Under the pieces are notes generated by a model that searched no databases, was not told the DNA's origin, and worked only from the letters and a program-made list of their open reading frames with translations. A stretch of 64,000 nt of DNA, taken from positions 62,001 through 126,000 of the forward strand of contig MNYN01000060.1 in the NCBI GenBank assembly GCA_001873105.1. Direction: 5' to 3'. This document shows, piece by piece, positions 8,638 to 17,423 of the stretch. Positions within the stretch are counted from its first letter, which is position 1. Every line of letters starts with the position of its first letter. Both the position numbers and the translations under genes were made by a program. The stretch comes from Flavobacteriaceae bacterium CG2_30_34_30 (GTDB lineage: Bacteria; Bacteroidota; Bacteroidia; Flavobacteriales; Flavobacteriaceae).

Positions 8638-9753
8638 ATGAAAGAAGATTATTACGACATATTAGGCATTCACAAAAATGCTACAGCTGCAGAAATAAAA
8701 AAAGCATATCGAAAAAAAGCCATTGAACACCATCCTGATAAAAATCCGGGTGATTCAAAAGCCGAAGCAATGTTTAAAAAAGCTGCAGAGGCTTATGAAG
8801 TTCTAAGTGATCCAAACAAAAGAGCACGCTACGACCAATATGGTCATCAAGCATTTGATGGTAGCGGAGGTTTTAGTGGTGGTGGCATGAACATGGAAGA
8901 TATTTTTAGTCAGTTTGGAGATATTTTTGGCGGTGGAGGCGGTTTTTCCGGTTTTAGTGGCTTTGGAGGAGGTGGCGGGCAACGCCGAATGAAAGGAAGC
9001 AACCTTCGCATTCGCGTATCGCTAACACTGGAAGAAGTAGCAAATGGCGTTGAAAAGAAAATAAAAGTAAAACGAAAAAAACAAGCACAAGGTACTACCT
9101 ATAAAACTTGTACCACTTGTCACGGTAGTGGTCAAATAATGCGAATTACCAATACTATTTTAGGAAGAATGCAAACATCATCACCTTGTAGTACTTGTGG
9201 AGGTACAGGGCAAATTATTGACAAAAAGCCTGCAAATGCAGATGTTGATGGCATGTTGCTTACCGAGGAAACAGTTTCCATAAAAATACCTGCCGGAGTG
9301 GTTGATGGCATGCAGCTTAAAGTAACGGGTAAAGGAAATGAAGCACCAGGAAATGGCATTCCAGGAGATCTTTTAGTTGCTATTGAAGAAAAACCACATG
9401 AAACATTACAGCGAGAAGGCGATAATTTGCATTTCGATTTATATATAAGTTTTTCAGAAGCTGCTCTTGGTGCTTCTAAAGAAATTGATACGGTTAGTGG
9501 TAAAGTGCGAATAAAAATAGAAGAAGGTGTGCAAAGCGGTAAAATATTACGATTAAGAAATAAAGGAATACCAAGTATTAATGGCTATGGAACAGGTGAT
9601 TTGCTCGTTCATGTGAATGTTTGGACCCCCAAAACCCTTACTAAAGAACAAAAAGAGTTCTTCGAAAAAATGGCTAGTGATGTTAACTTTCAACCTAAAC
9701 CACAATTAGAGGATAAATCATTTTTTGAAAAAGTAAAAGATATGTTTTCCTAA
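8638..9753 (+). CDS. dnaJ: Chaperone DnaJ with reduced zinc domain
   Basis: This 371-residue Hsp40 stimulates DnaK ATPase and delivers substrates. The J domain is at residues 1-70 with the HPD motif at 32-34. A Gly/Phe-rich linker follows (near 78-120, many GGG and FSGF runs), then the cysteine region and two C-terminal substrate-binding domains. Only two CxxCxGxG motifs are present (Cys158/161 and Cys184/187) instead of four, so at most one zinc ion can be held. This seems to be a known variant in flavobacteria. It is co-transcribed with grpE. Confidence 0.95.
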   Translation: MKEDYYDILGIHKNATAAEIKKAYRKKAIEHHPDKNPGDSKAEAMFKKAAEAYEVLSDPNKRARYDQYGHQAFDGSGGFSGGGMNMEDIFSQFGDIFGGGGGFSGFSGFGGGGGQRRMKGSNLRIRVSLTLEEVANGVEKKIKVKRKKQAQGTTYKTCTTCHGSGQIMRITNTILGRMQTSSPCSTCGGTGQIIDKKPANADVDGMLLTEETVSIKIPAGVVDGMQLKVTGKGNEAPGNGIPGDLLVAIEEKPHETLQREGDNLHFDLYISFSEAALGASKEIDTVSGKVRIKIEEGVQSGKILRLRNKGIPSINGYGTGDLLVHVNVWTPKTLTKEQKEFFEKMASDVNFQPKPQLEDKSFFEKVKDMFS

Positions 9754-9791
9754 GCTTATTTATATTAAAATTTTATTGTTATATTTGTTAA

Positions 9792-9808
9792 GTTAGTTCT
9801 TAACTAAC
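9792..9808. promoter_or_regulatory. Perfect inverted repeat upstream of ABC exporter
   Basis: GTTAGTT and AACTAAC are separated by three bases, a 7-bp perfect dyad with no following T-tract. It lies between dnaJ and the ABC exporter gene, upstream of the terminator-like hairpin. It may be a repressor operator or a transcript hairpin; no regulator gene is adjacent. Confidence 0.3.
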
Positions 9809-9837
9809 CAATTTTCTTTTTCATAGCAATTTTTTTT

Positions 9838-9880
9838 CCCATCCTTAATTTTCTTTATTCTAAGGGTGGGTTTTGCTTTT
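9838..9880 (+). terminator. Rho-independent terminator downstream of dnaJ
   Basis: CCCATCCTTA pairs with TAAGGGTGGG (one G-T wobble) around a 13-base loop and is followed by TTTTGCTTTT. It is 85 bp past the dnaJ stop and 86 bp before the ABC ATPase start. Confidence 0.7.
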
Positions 9881-9965
9881 GTAAAAATGAAGAAATAAAT
9901 CATATAGCTGTAACATATCAAAAGCTTTTTATTCTAATAACAAATGTTTAAACACATAAAATTTT

Positions 9966-10892
9966 ATGGAAAATTTATTAGTAGCAGAGAATGTTTATAA
10001 AAATTTTGGAAAATTCACTGCATTAAATGATATTTCCATTTCCGTTCCAAAAGGAAGTATATTTGGTCTTCTAGGACCTAATGGAGCAGGTAAAACTACT
10101 TTTATTCGCATTATAAATCAAATAATGATGCCAGATTCGGGAAAGCTTTATTTAGATGGGGAACCTCTACAAGCGCACCATATTCAGAATATTGGTTATC
10201 TTCCTGAGGAACGCGGTCTTTATAAATCAATGAAAGTTGGCGAACAAGCTCTTTACCTTGCACAACTAAAAGGACTTTCAAAAACGCAAGCTAAAGAACG
10301 TTTAAAATACTGGTTTGAAAGATTAGACATTGGTAATTGGTGGGATAAAAAAATAGAAGAACTTTCCAAAGGAATGGCACAAAAAGTGCAATTTATAGTT
10401 ACCGTTTTACACGAGCCTAAATTGCTGATTTTTGACGAACCCTTTAGTGGTTTTGACCCAGTAAATGCAAACTTAATAAAAGATGAAATCCTTCAATTGA
10501 GAGATGACGGAGCAACCATTATTTTTTCAACCCACAGAATGGAATCGGTGGAAGAACTTTGTGATCATATTGCTTTAATTCATAATGCCAACAAACTATT
10601 AGACGGCAAGTTGAATGATATTAAACTTACCTACAAATCAAACACCTACGAAGTAGGTTTAATTTGTAGTAACCAAAAGCAATTGAAAAATGATTTAAGA
10701 GATAGATTTGTCCTTTCTGATGCAAATTTTAAAACCATAGGAGATGAGCTGAAAGTAAATATTAAAATAGAAGCTAACCAATCACCAAACGATTTAATTA
10801 GCTATTTAACCACAAAAGGGCAAATGAATCACTTTGTAGAAGTGATACCCAGTGTTAATGATATCTTTATTCAAACGGTAGCAAAAAAGTAA
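9966..10892 (+). CDS. ABC transporter ATP-binding protein (NatA/YhaQ-like)
   Basis: This 308-residue ATPase subunit has Walker A GPNGAGKTT at residues 37-45. The family-typical IGYLPEERGLY follows near 77, the ABC signature LSKGMAQK near 137, Walker B LLIFDEPFSGFDP near 157, and a switch His in STHRMES. The C-terminal extension (residues about 215-308, with the DUF4162-like segment) is typical of NatA/YhaQ exporters. It is followed after one base by its permease, so the two form one exporter. The substrate is unknown; relatives move sodium or small molecules outward. Confidence 0.9.
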   Translation: MENLLVAENVYKNFGKFTALNDISISVPKGSIFGLLGPNGAGKTTFIRIINQIMMPDSGKLYLDGEPLQAHHIQNIGYLPEERGLYKSMKVGEQALYLAQLKGLSKTQAKERLKYWFERLDIGNWWDKKIEELSKGMAQKVQFIVTVLHEPKLLIFDEPFSGFDPVNANLIKDEILQLRDDGATIIFSTHRMESVEELCDHIALIHNANKLLDGKLNDIKLTYKSNTYEVGLICSNQKQLKNDLRDRFVLSDANFKTIGDELKVNIKIEANQSPNDLISYLTTKGQMNHFVEVIPSVNDIFIQTVAKK

Positions 10893-10893
10893 C

Positions 10894-12192
10894 ATGAGAA
10901 ATTTAAAATTAATAATTAAAAGAGAATACAACGCTAGAGTGCGGAATAAATCATTTATCATAATGACGATTTTGAGCCCTGTTATTTTGGTTGGGATGGT
11001 TTTTTTAGTTGTTTATTTGAGCAGTTTAAATAACGAAGAAGTAAGGAACATAGCTGTTTTAGATCAAAGTGAATTATTACAAGATGCATTAGAAGATTCA
11101 GAAAATTTAAAATTTATTTTTCTTGATGGTATGGATTTAGAAAATGCAAAAATTATCAGTTTAGAAAGTAAGTATCACGGATTGCTTTACATTCCTCATA
11201 CCGATTCTCTTACTGCCTTAGATCAAAATTTGCAATTTTTTGTGGAAGGTTCTCCCAATATTTCAGCAATTCAATATATTGAAAAGAGCTTGAATTCAAA
11301 ACTTACCAACCTCAAATTAGAACAAGATGGCGTAGATTTAATGCAAATTGAAGCATCAAAATCAAACGTTGATATACACATTGAAAATTATAAAGGAGAA
11401 CAAACCTCTAAAATGTCTAGTTGGATAAAAGCTATATTTGGAGGAGCTGCAGGATATTTATTGATGATGTTTATTATTATTTATGGCAATATGGTAATGC
11501 GAAGCGTTATTGAAGAAAAAACCAATCGCATTATTGAAATCATTATTTCCTCAGTAAAACCCTATCATTTAATGATGGGAAAAATTATTGGCACCTCGCT
11601 TGCAGGAATTACACAATTTTTAATTTGGGTAGTCTTAGGCGGAATTCTATTATTTGTCGCCACTTCGGTATTCGGGCTACAGATAGAAAACTCTTCCGTT
11701 GCAAATCAAGAAATGATAGATCAAGTGAATAATAGTGGTTTACAAACGGTAATTAATGATATTTTACGATTGCCAATGACTACTTTAATCATTTCATTTT
11801 TATTCTTTTTTATAGGCGGATATTTTCTTTATAGTTCCTTTTATGCAGCAATAGGAGCTGCAGTTGATAATGAAACGGATACCCAACAATTCATGTTTCC
11901 TATCATAATTCCTTTAATGTTAGCTATTTATGTTGGATTTTTTGCGGTAATTGAAAATCCGCATGGCACAGTGGCAGTGGTATTTTCATACATTCCTCTC
12001 ACCTCACCAATTGTAATGCTGATGCGTATTCCCTTTGGTGTGCCTTGGTGGGAAATTTTAATTTCTTTGTTATTATTGTTTGCTACATTTGCCTTGGTAG
12101 TTTGGTTTGCTGCAAAAATATACCGTGTGGGCATTTTGATGTATGGTAAAAAACCAACTTATAAAGAATTATATAAATGGCTTAAATATTAA
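10894..12192 (+). CDS. ABC exporter permease (NatB/YhaP-like)
   Basis: This 432-residue ABC-2 permease pairs with the preceding ATPase. One N-terminal membrane segment (residues about 22-44) is followed by a large extracytoplasmic domain. About five C-terminal membrane segments start near residue 180. The stretch VMRSVIEEKTNRIIEIIISSVKPYHLMMGK is typical of NatB/YhaP. The C-terminus ends RVGILMYGKKPTYKELYKWLKY, also typical. The start overlaps no other gene and lies one base past the ATPase stop. The substrate is unknown. Confidence 0.9.
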   Translation: MRNLKLIIKREYNARVRNKSFIIMTILSPVILVGMVFLVVYLSSLNNEEVRNIAVLDQSELLQDALEDSENLKFIFLDGMDLENAKIISLESKYHGLLYIPHTDSLTALDQNLQFFVEGSPNISAIQYIEKSLNSKLTNLKLEQDGVDLMQIEASKSNVDIHIENYKGEQTSKMSSWIKAIFGGAAGYLLMMFIIIYGNMVMRSVIEEKTNRIIEIIISSVKPYHLMMGKIIGTSLAGITQFLIWVVLGGILLFVATSVFGLQIENSSVANQEMIDQVNNSGLQTVINDILRLPMTTLIISFLFFFIGGYFLYSSFYAAIGAAVDNETDTQQFMFPIIIPLMLAIYVGFFAVIENPHGTVAVVFSYIPLTSPIVMLMRIPFGVPWWEILISLLLLFATFALVVWFAAKIYRVGILMYGKKPTYKELYKWLKY

Positions 12193-12196
12193 ATAA

Positions 12197-13090
12197 ATGC
12201 AAGAAAATATTGAAGCAGTTAAAGAAGTAATTGCAGAGGATATTTGGGGCTCAATCAAGCACTTCCTCCATTTAGAAATTATTAACGTAGGAGCTGATGA
12301 TTCAAAAATTGTAATTACTGTTGGGTTATTACTTCTTGTTTTTGTTTCCTTTTATATTGCAAGCTTGGTGCTTAAACTGATAAGATTAGTAGTTTCAAGA
12401 AAGCTGCCTAGTAACGATCAGCTTAAATTTTTAAGCATCTTTACTTTTATAAAATACATTGTTTACATCCTAATTTTTATTGGTGTTTTAAGTGCTTCAG
12501 GAGTAAATATAACTTTACTTCTTACAGCTTCTGCAGCTTTGTTTGTAGGTCTTGGCCTTGCTCTTAAAGAAATATTTCAAGACATTATAGGAGGCCTTTA
12601 TATAATTCTAGATAAATCACTTTTAGTTGGAGATATCATAGAAATTAATGGAAAAGTAGGACGGGTTTTTGAAATAAAACTTCGAACCACGAGAGCATTA
12701 ACAAGAGATGATAAAGTTGTCATAATACCAAATCATAATTTTATTACAGAAACCATTTTAAATTATACACAAAATCATAGGGCTACACGAGAGTTTGTTA
12801 AAGTTAGCGTTGCCTATGGTACGGATGTTCAAAAAGTAAAAGCAATATTAGAAAATTGTGCAAAATCCCAAAACCAAGTTTTAAAAAAACCAAGCCCAAT
12901 CGTGTTTTTTGAAGATTTTGGCGATTCAGGATTGGTGTTTTCACTTAATTTCTTTATTTCAGATAGTTTTATCGATCCTAAAATAAAAAGCGACTTACGT
13001 TTTAAAATCGAAGCTGAATTTAGAAAACAAAATATTACCATTCCTTTTCCTCAAAGAGATTTGCATATATATCCAAAAAATAGTGATTAA
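12197..13090 (+). CDS. Small-conductance mechanosensitive channel (MscS family)
   Basis: This 297-residue inner-membrane channel should open under hypo-osmotic tension. Three hydrophobic segments lie at about residues 38-60, 80-98 and 103-125. The third is the Ala/Gly-rich pore helix (TASAALFVGLGLALKEIFQD). The beta domain follows with LVGDIIEINGKVGRVFEI and VVIIPNHNFITETILNYT, both family hallmarks. It follows the ABC permease by only four bases, so it is probably in the same transcript. That linkage with the exporter may be incidental. Confidence 0.9.
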   Translation: MQENIEAVKEVIAEDIWGSIKHFLHLEIINVGADDSKIVITVGLLLLVFVSFYIASLVLKLIRLVVSRKLPSNDQLKFLSIFTFIKYIVYILIFIGVLSASGVNITLLLTASAALFVGLGLALKEIFQDIIGGLYIILDKSLLVGDIIEINGKVGRVFEIKLRTTRALTRDDKVVIIPNHNFITETILNYTQNHRATREFVKVSVAYGTDVQKVKAILENCAKSQNQVLKKPSPIVFFEDFGDSGLVFSLNFFISDSFIDPKIKSDLRFKIEAEFRKQNITIPFPQRDLHIYPKNSD

Positions 13091-13163
13091 TGTTTTTTTT
13101 TCAAAAATGAAAAGAAGTAAATCTTTCATTTTAAAACCTTATTTTTATAATAAATTAAACAGG

Positions 13164-14327
13164 ATGCCCAAAATATTACTAATAGAAGATGAAGCTGCTA
13201 TTCGCAGAGTACTAAAAAAAATACTTTCTGAAGAAAATAATACGTATGAAGTTTTTGAAGCAGAAGATGGCTTAGAAGGAATGGAATTCATAAAAAATGA
13301 AGATTTTGATCTTATTCTTTGCGATATAAAAATGCCGAAAATGGATGGTGTGGAGGTATTAATCGCCACAAAAAAAATAAAACCCGAAATACCAATGGTG
13401 ATGATTTCCGGACACGGCGATTTAGATGTAGCGGTTAACACAATGCGTTTAGGTGCTTTCGACTATATTTCAAAACCACCGGATTTAAACCGATTATTGA
13501 ATACCGTTCGCATTGCTTTAGATAGGAAAGAATTAGTGGTAGAAAACAAAAGACTTAAAAGTAAAGTAAGTAAGAATTTTGAAATGATAGGCGAGTCGCA
13601 ACCTATTATAAAAATAAAAGAAATTATTGAAAAAGTTGCACCCACTGAAGCCAGAGTATTAATAACAGGACCAAATGGCACAGGCAAAGAACTTGTAGCA
13701 CATTGGATTCACGAAAAAAGTGAACGCGCTTCCGGTCCAATGATAGAAGTCAATTGCGCCGCTATTCCATCAGAATTGATAGAAAGTGAACTCTTTGGCC
13801 ATGTAAAAGGAGCTTTTACCTCTGCTATCAAAGACCGAGCAGGAAAATTTGAAGCTGCTAACGGTGGCACTCTTTTTCTAGATGAAATAGGCGATATGAG
13901 TCTTTCGGTTCAAGCCAAAGTACTTCGTGCACTGCAAGAAGGAAGAGTACAACGGGTTGGCAACGATAAAGATATTAAAGTAGATGTTAGAGTGGTTGCT
14001 GCTACAAATAAAAATCTACAGGAAGAAATAAAAAACAAACGTTTTCGCGAAGATTTATACCATCGGTTGGCGGTTATTTTAATTCAAGTGCCTTCTTTAA
14101 ATGAACGTAGAGAGGACATCCCTTTGCTAGTTGAATTTTTTACCGAAAAAATTGCATTGGAACAAGGCACTACCAAAAAAGAATTTTCTAAAAAAGCTAT
14201 AAAACTCCTTCAAGAATACGATTGGACAGGTAATGTGAGAGAATTACGCAATGTAATTGAAAGACTAATTATTTTAGGGGGAAAAGAAATAAGTGAGCAA
14301 GATGTTAAACTTTTTGCAAGTAAATAA
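13164..14327 (+). CDS. Sigma-54 interacting response regulator (NtrC family) without DNA-binding domain
   Basis: This 387-residue protein has a receiver domain (residues 1-120, phospho-acceptor Asp54 in [11 protein letters not shown], conserved Lys in SKPPDL). An AAA+ sigma-54 activation domain follows, with Walker A GPNGTGKE near 170, GAFTSA at 216-221 in place of [15 protein letters not shown] and an arginine finger region. It ends [13 protein letters not shown] just after the AAA+ lid, so the usual C-terminal Fis-type helix-turn-helix is missing. The ATG at 13164 is chosen because the receiver fold starts right there; upstream open frame is unlike the family. A sensor kinase is not adjacent. 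Confidence 0.9.
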   Translation: MPKILLIEDEAAIRRVLKKILSEENNTYEVFEAEDGLEGMEFIKNEDFDLILCDIKMPKMDGVEVLIATKKIKPEIPMVMISGHGDLDVAVNTMRLGAFDYISKPPDLNRLLNTVRIALDRKELVVENKRLKSKVSKNFEMIGESQPIIKIKEIIEKVAPTEARVLITGPNGTGKELVAHWIHEKSERASGPMIEVNCAAIPSELIESELFGHVKGAFTSAIKDRAGKFEAANGGTLFLDEIGDMSLSVQAKVLRALQEGRVQRVGNDKDIKVDVRVVAATNKNLQEEIKNKRFREDLYHRLAVILIQVPSLNERREDIPLLVEFFTEKIALEQGTTKKEFSKKAIKLLQEYDWTGNVRELRNVIERLIILGGKEISEQDVKLFASK

Positions 14328-14853
14328 TTTTAAAAATAAATTTTTTGGGTGTTTCTTCTTTTGTTTGCTCTCCTTTTTTTCAAACAGGAGTTACGGACAA
14401 CAAGATGCTTTTGATTTTGGTATTGGACCCTTTATTAGCGTAGGTCTGCAACAAGAATGGGCCGTGCAACTTCGAGCAGGGTATCATACATTTCATAAAT
14501 TCTATTATCTTGCGGAATACAGTTCTTATTTCCGAAGAAACCAAGGTAATAACGAGCAATTTAGTGAAATAGGCGTATCTGTAAACTACCCGATGTTTAC
14601 ACTTCTAGGCATAAAGGTGTTTGGTGGAATAGGCTATATACTTTATTTAGAACCCATAAATAAAAGTGGTTCAGATACAACCACATTTTTTATTAGTAGC
14701 GGCGATATAAACCACGGCTTGCAACTCAAATTTAACGGGCGATTGCCACTTAGTGAACATGTATCGCTTTTTACAGAATTTAATTTTAAAAGTTTCGGTA
14801 AACGCTTTGATACTTTTGGATTCGGACTCCTTTACAGTATCGAGTTTATGTAA
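14302..14853 (+). CDS. Small secreted, probable outer-membrane beta-barrel protein
   Basis: This protein of about 183 residues has an N-terminal hydrophobic export signal (FFGCFFFCLLSFFSNRSYGQ). Alternating, aromatic-rich strands follow, such as WAVQLRAGYHTFHKFYYLAEYSSYFRR, and it ends FGFGLLYSIEFM, a C-terminal aromatic pattern expected of a beta-barrel. I do not recognise a named family. The start is uncertain: the ATG at 14302 overlaps the regulator gene by 26 bp, and a GTG three codons upstream or a TTG downstream are possible. The overlap suggests coupling to the upstream regulator. Confidence 0.6.
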   Translation: MLNFLQVNNFKNKFFGCFFFCLLSFFSNRSYGQQDAFDFGIGPFISVGLQQEWAVQLRAGYHTFHKFYYLAEYSSYFRRNQGNNEQFSEIGVSVNYPMFTLLGIKVFGGIGYILYLEPINKSGSDTTTFFISSGDINHGLQLKFNGRLPLSEHVSLFTEFNFKSFGKRFDTFGFGLLYSIEFM

Positions 14854-14937
14854 AACCTTCTCTTAAGTTTCCATACAATAGAAAGAGCTACAAGTTTTTT
14901 ACTATCTTTAAATATTATATTTAATAAGAGTAAACTT

Positions 14938-15816
14938 ATGAAGAATACAAAACCGGAGGATTTCAGAATTACGCAACCCATAAAAATAAAGGACCTTCAA
15001 ACTAATTTACATTTAGATGCCTCTAAAGAGGAAATAGAAAAGGAATTAAGTATGGTTTCTAAAAAATTAGGCGATTTGCAAAACACGCTTTATGCCCATG
15101 GAAAATATGGCGTTTTAGTCTGTTTTCAAGGAATGGATACCGCAGGAAAAGATAGTTTGATTCGTGAAGTGTTTAAAGAGTTCAACGTTCGCGGTGTAGT
15201 TTGTCATAGCTTTAAAACACCTACTGCATTAGAATTACGACACAATTATTTATGGCGCCATTATGTGGCATTGCCCGAACGAGGAAAATATTCGGTTTTT
15301 AATAGAACTCATTATGAAAATGTTCTCGTAACAAGAGTTCATCCGGAGTACCTTTTATATGAAAATATTCCAGGAATTGAAAATATTGATGATGTAAATG
15401 AAGCTTTTTGGAACAAACGTTTTCAACAAATCAACGATTTTGAAAAAACAATAGCCGATAATGGTACTATTATTTTTAAATTCTTTTTAAATCTTTCTAA
15501 AGAGGAACAAAAAAACAGACTTTTACGTCGGTTGGATAAGAAAAGTAAAAACTGGAAATTTTCACCGGGAGATTTAAAAGAGCGAAAACTTTGGGATAGC
15601 TATATGAAAAACTATGAAGATGCTATCAATAAAACATCTTTCAACCACGCTCCTTGGTATAACATTCCGGCAGACGATAAGCCCACAGCACGCTATTTAG
15701 TAACAAAAACACTGCTTGAAGTGATGCAAACCTATACTGATATTCAAGAACCTGAATTAGCAGAGGAGTTAAAATTGCAAATACCCAGTTATATTGAGCA
15801 ATTAAATAAAGAATAA
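14938..15816 (+). CDS. Polyphosphate kinase 2 family protein
   Basis: This 292-residue P-loop enzyme transfers phosphate between polyphosphate and nucleotides. Walker A GMDTAGKD is at residues 65-72. The lid/catalytic region has LRHNYLWRHYVALPERG, FNRTHYENVLVTRVHPEYL replaces the DRSWYNRAG form, and KFFLNLSKEEQKNRLLRRL follows. The NRTHYE variant resembles the PPK2 subgroup that phosphorylates AMP and/or ADP, but I cannot assign the subclass with certainty. The length of about 290 residues fits single-domain PPK2. It stands alone, with 84 bp upstream and 107 bp downstream. Confidence 0.9.
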   Translation: MKNTKPEDFRITQPIKIKDLQTNLHLDASKEEIEKELSMVSKKLGDLQNTLYAHGKYGVLVCFQGMDTAGKDSLIREVFKEFNVRGVVCHSFKTPTALELRHNYLWRHYVALPERGKYSVFNRTHYENVLVTRVHPEYLLYENIPGIENIDDVNEAFWNKRFQQINDFEKTIADNGTIIFKFFLNLSKEEQKNRLLRRLDKKSKNWKFSPGDLKERKLWDSYMKNYEDAINKTSFNHAPWYNIPADDKPTARYLVTKTLLEVMQTYTDIQEPELAEELKLQIPSYIEQLNKE

Positions 15817-15923
15817 GGGTATTTCTTTAGAATTATTTTTAACACTTCAATAAGGATAAAGTTTCTCTTCGTTTAAAATATTAATACTACTTTTATTTTT
15901 TAAATAATATATTTTCTTGTCTT

Positions 15924-17327
15924 ATGAAAAACCTATTTATTTTTTTATTTCTAATTTTTATTACAAGCCCTATTTTTTCACAAAATGAAAGTCAGCAAGA
16001 TTCAATAATGCTGCGTAAAATTTTTAACGAAGCCTTACTTAACGGAAAAAGTTATGACTGGCTAGAACAACTTTCTAATACCATAGGAGGTCGTTTATCC
16101 GGCTCTTTAGAAGCAGAAAGAGCAATTAACTTTACCAAAGAAGAATTAGAAAAACTAGGTTTAGACAAAGTGTGGCTGCAACCGGTAATGGTTCCAAAAT
16201 GGGTAAGAGGAGTGCCTGAATATGCCTATATTGAAACCACAACAGGAATTACCTCTGTTACAAATATTTGTGCTTTAGGAGGTTCTGCTCCAACTCCTAT
16301 TGGTGGTTTAAAAGCGGAAGTAATTGAAGTTCAAGGAATTGAAGACTTGGCGAAATTCGGAAAAAGCAATATTCAAGGAAAAATTGTTTTCTATAATCGA
16401 CCCATGGATCCAACAAAAATTCAAACTTTTGAAGCGTATGGCGGTTGTGTAGATCAACGATATTCCGGCGCTATGGAGGCCTCAAAATATGGTGCAGTAG
16501 GAGTAGTAGTGCGCTCCATGAGTTTAAAAATTGATGATGAACCACATACCGGAACTATGACCTATGGCGATTTACCATTAGACCAACGAATACCAGCTGC
16601 AGCAATTAGTACACAAGGAGCAAACTACCTGAGTAGCATGTTAAAACTTCAACCAAAAACCCAATTTTATTTCAATCAAACTTGTATTGCTTATCCGGAT
16701 GTAGAATCGTTTAATGTAATAGGTGAAATAACCGGAAAAAAATATCCAAATTCCTATATCGTGGTAGGCGGACATTTAGACTCGTGGGATTTAGGTGATG
16801 GCTCACACGATGACGGTGCAGGATGTGTACAGTCTATGGAAGTCTTGCGGTTGTTTAAAAACCTTGAGTACAAACCAAAACATTCTATTCGTGTGGTGCT
16901 GTTTATGAATGAAGAAAACGGTTTACGAGGGGCAAAAAAATATGCTGAAGTGGCTGATAGAAATAAAGAAAAACACATTTTTGCATTAGAAAGTGATGCC
17001 GGAGGGTTTAGCCCTCGAGGATTTTCTTTTGATTGTTCTACAGAAGACTTAAAACAAATTGTAAACTGGAAGCCATTGTTTGAACCTTATTTAGTTCACT
17101 TATTTACCCAAGGAGGAAGCGGTGCAGATGTTTCACCTTTGAAAAAAAAGGGCAATGTTATGGCAGGATTGAGACCCGATTCACAACGCTATTTTGATTA
17201 CCACCACGCACATACCGATACTTTTGATAAAATAAATAAAAGAGAGTTAGAATTGGGAGGAGCTGCCATGGCAAGTTTGATTTATTTGTATGATACGTAT
17301 GGCACAGTGAATGATGCTGTGAAATAG
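15924..17327 (+). CDS. Secreted M28-family metallopeptidase (carboxypeptidase Q-like)
   Basis: This 467-residue exported protein has a signal peptide (residues 1-20, ending SPIFSQ). A protease-associated (PA) insert follows around residues 130-250, then an M28 zinc peptidase domain. Zinc ligands are visible in GGHLDSWDLGDGSHDDGAG (His284 and the Asp in DDGAG), MNEENGLRGAK, ESDAGGF and the C-terminal YHHAHTDTFDKI. The order matches plasma glutamate carboxypeptidase (CPQ)-like dipeptidases. It likely acts in the periplasm or outside the cell on small peptides. The gene is followed by a strong terminator hairpin. Confidence 0.9.
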   Translation: MKNLFIFLFLIFITSPIFSQNESQQDSIMLRKIFNEALLNGKSYDWLEQLSNTIGGRLSGSLEAERAINFTKEELEKLGLDKVWLQPVMVPKWVRGVPEYAYIETTTGITSVTNICALGGSAPTPIGGLKAEVIEVQGIEDLAKFGKSNIQGKIVFYNRPMDPTKIQTFEAYGGCVDQRYSGAMEASKYGAVGVVVRSMSLKIDDEPHTGTMTYGDLPLDQRIPAAAISTQGANYLSSMLKLQPKTQFYFNQTCIAYPDVESFNVIGEITGKKYPNSYIVVGGHLDSWDLGDGSHDDGAGCVQSMEVLRLFKNLEYKPKHSIRVVLFMNEENGLRGAKKYAEVADRNKEKHIFALESDAGGFSPRGFSFDCSTEDLKQIVNWKPLFEPYLVHLFTQGGSGADVSPLKKKGNVMAGLRPDSQRYFDYHHAHTDTFDKINKRELELGGAAMASLIYLYDTYGTVNDAVK

Positions 17328-17346
17328 GAAAAAAGAAAACTTAAAG

Positions 17347-17390
17347 AAGCATTTTTTAAAATTTTATTTTACCTTTAAAAAATGCTTTTG
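17347..17390 (+). terminator. Terminator hairpin after M28 peptidase
   Basis: AAGCATTTTTTAAA (17347-17360) and TTTAAAAAATGCTT (17374-17387) form a perfect 14-bp inverted repeat with a 13-base loop. A short T-rich tail follows. It separates the peptidase from the large macroglobulin-like gene starting at 17424. The stem is A/T-rich, so strength is uncertain. Confidence 0.65.
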
Positions 17391-17423
17391 TTTAATAACA
17401 TATTTTTAAAACCGAAAGCTATA

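Noticed and set aside
13145-13687. Minus-strand frames inside the sigma-54 regulator
   Set aside because: Ser/Ile/Phe-rich translations typical of antisense frames in A/T-rich genes.
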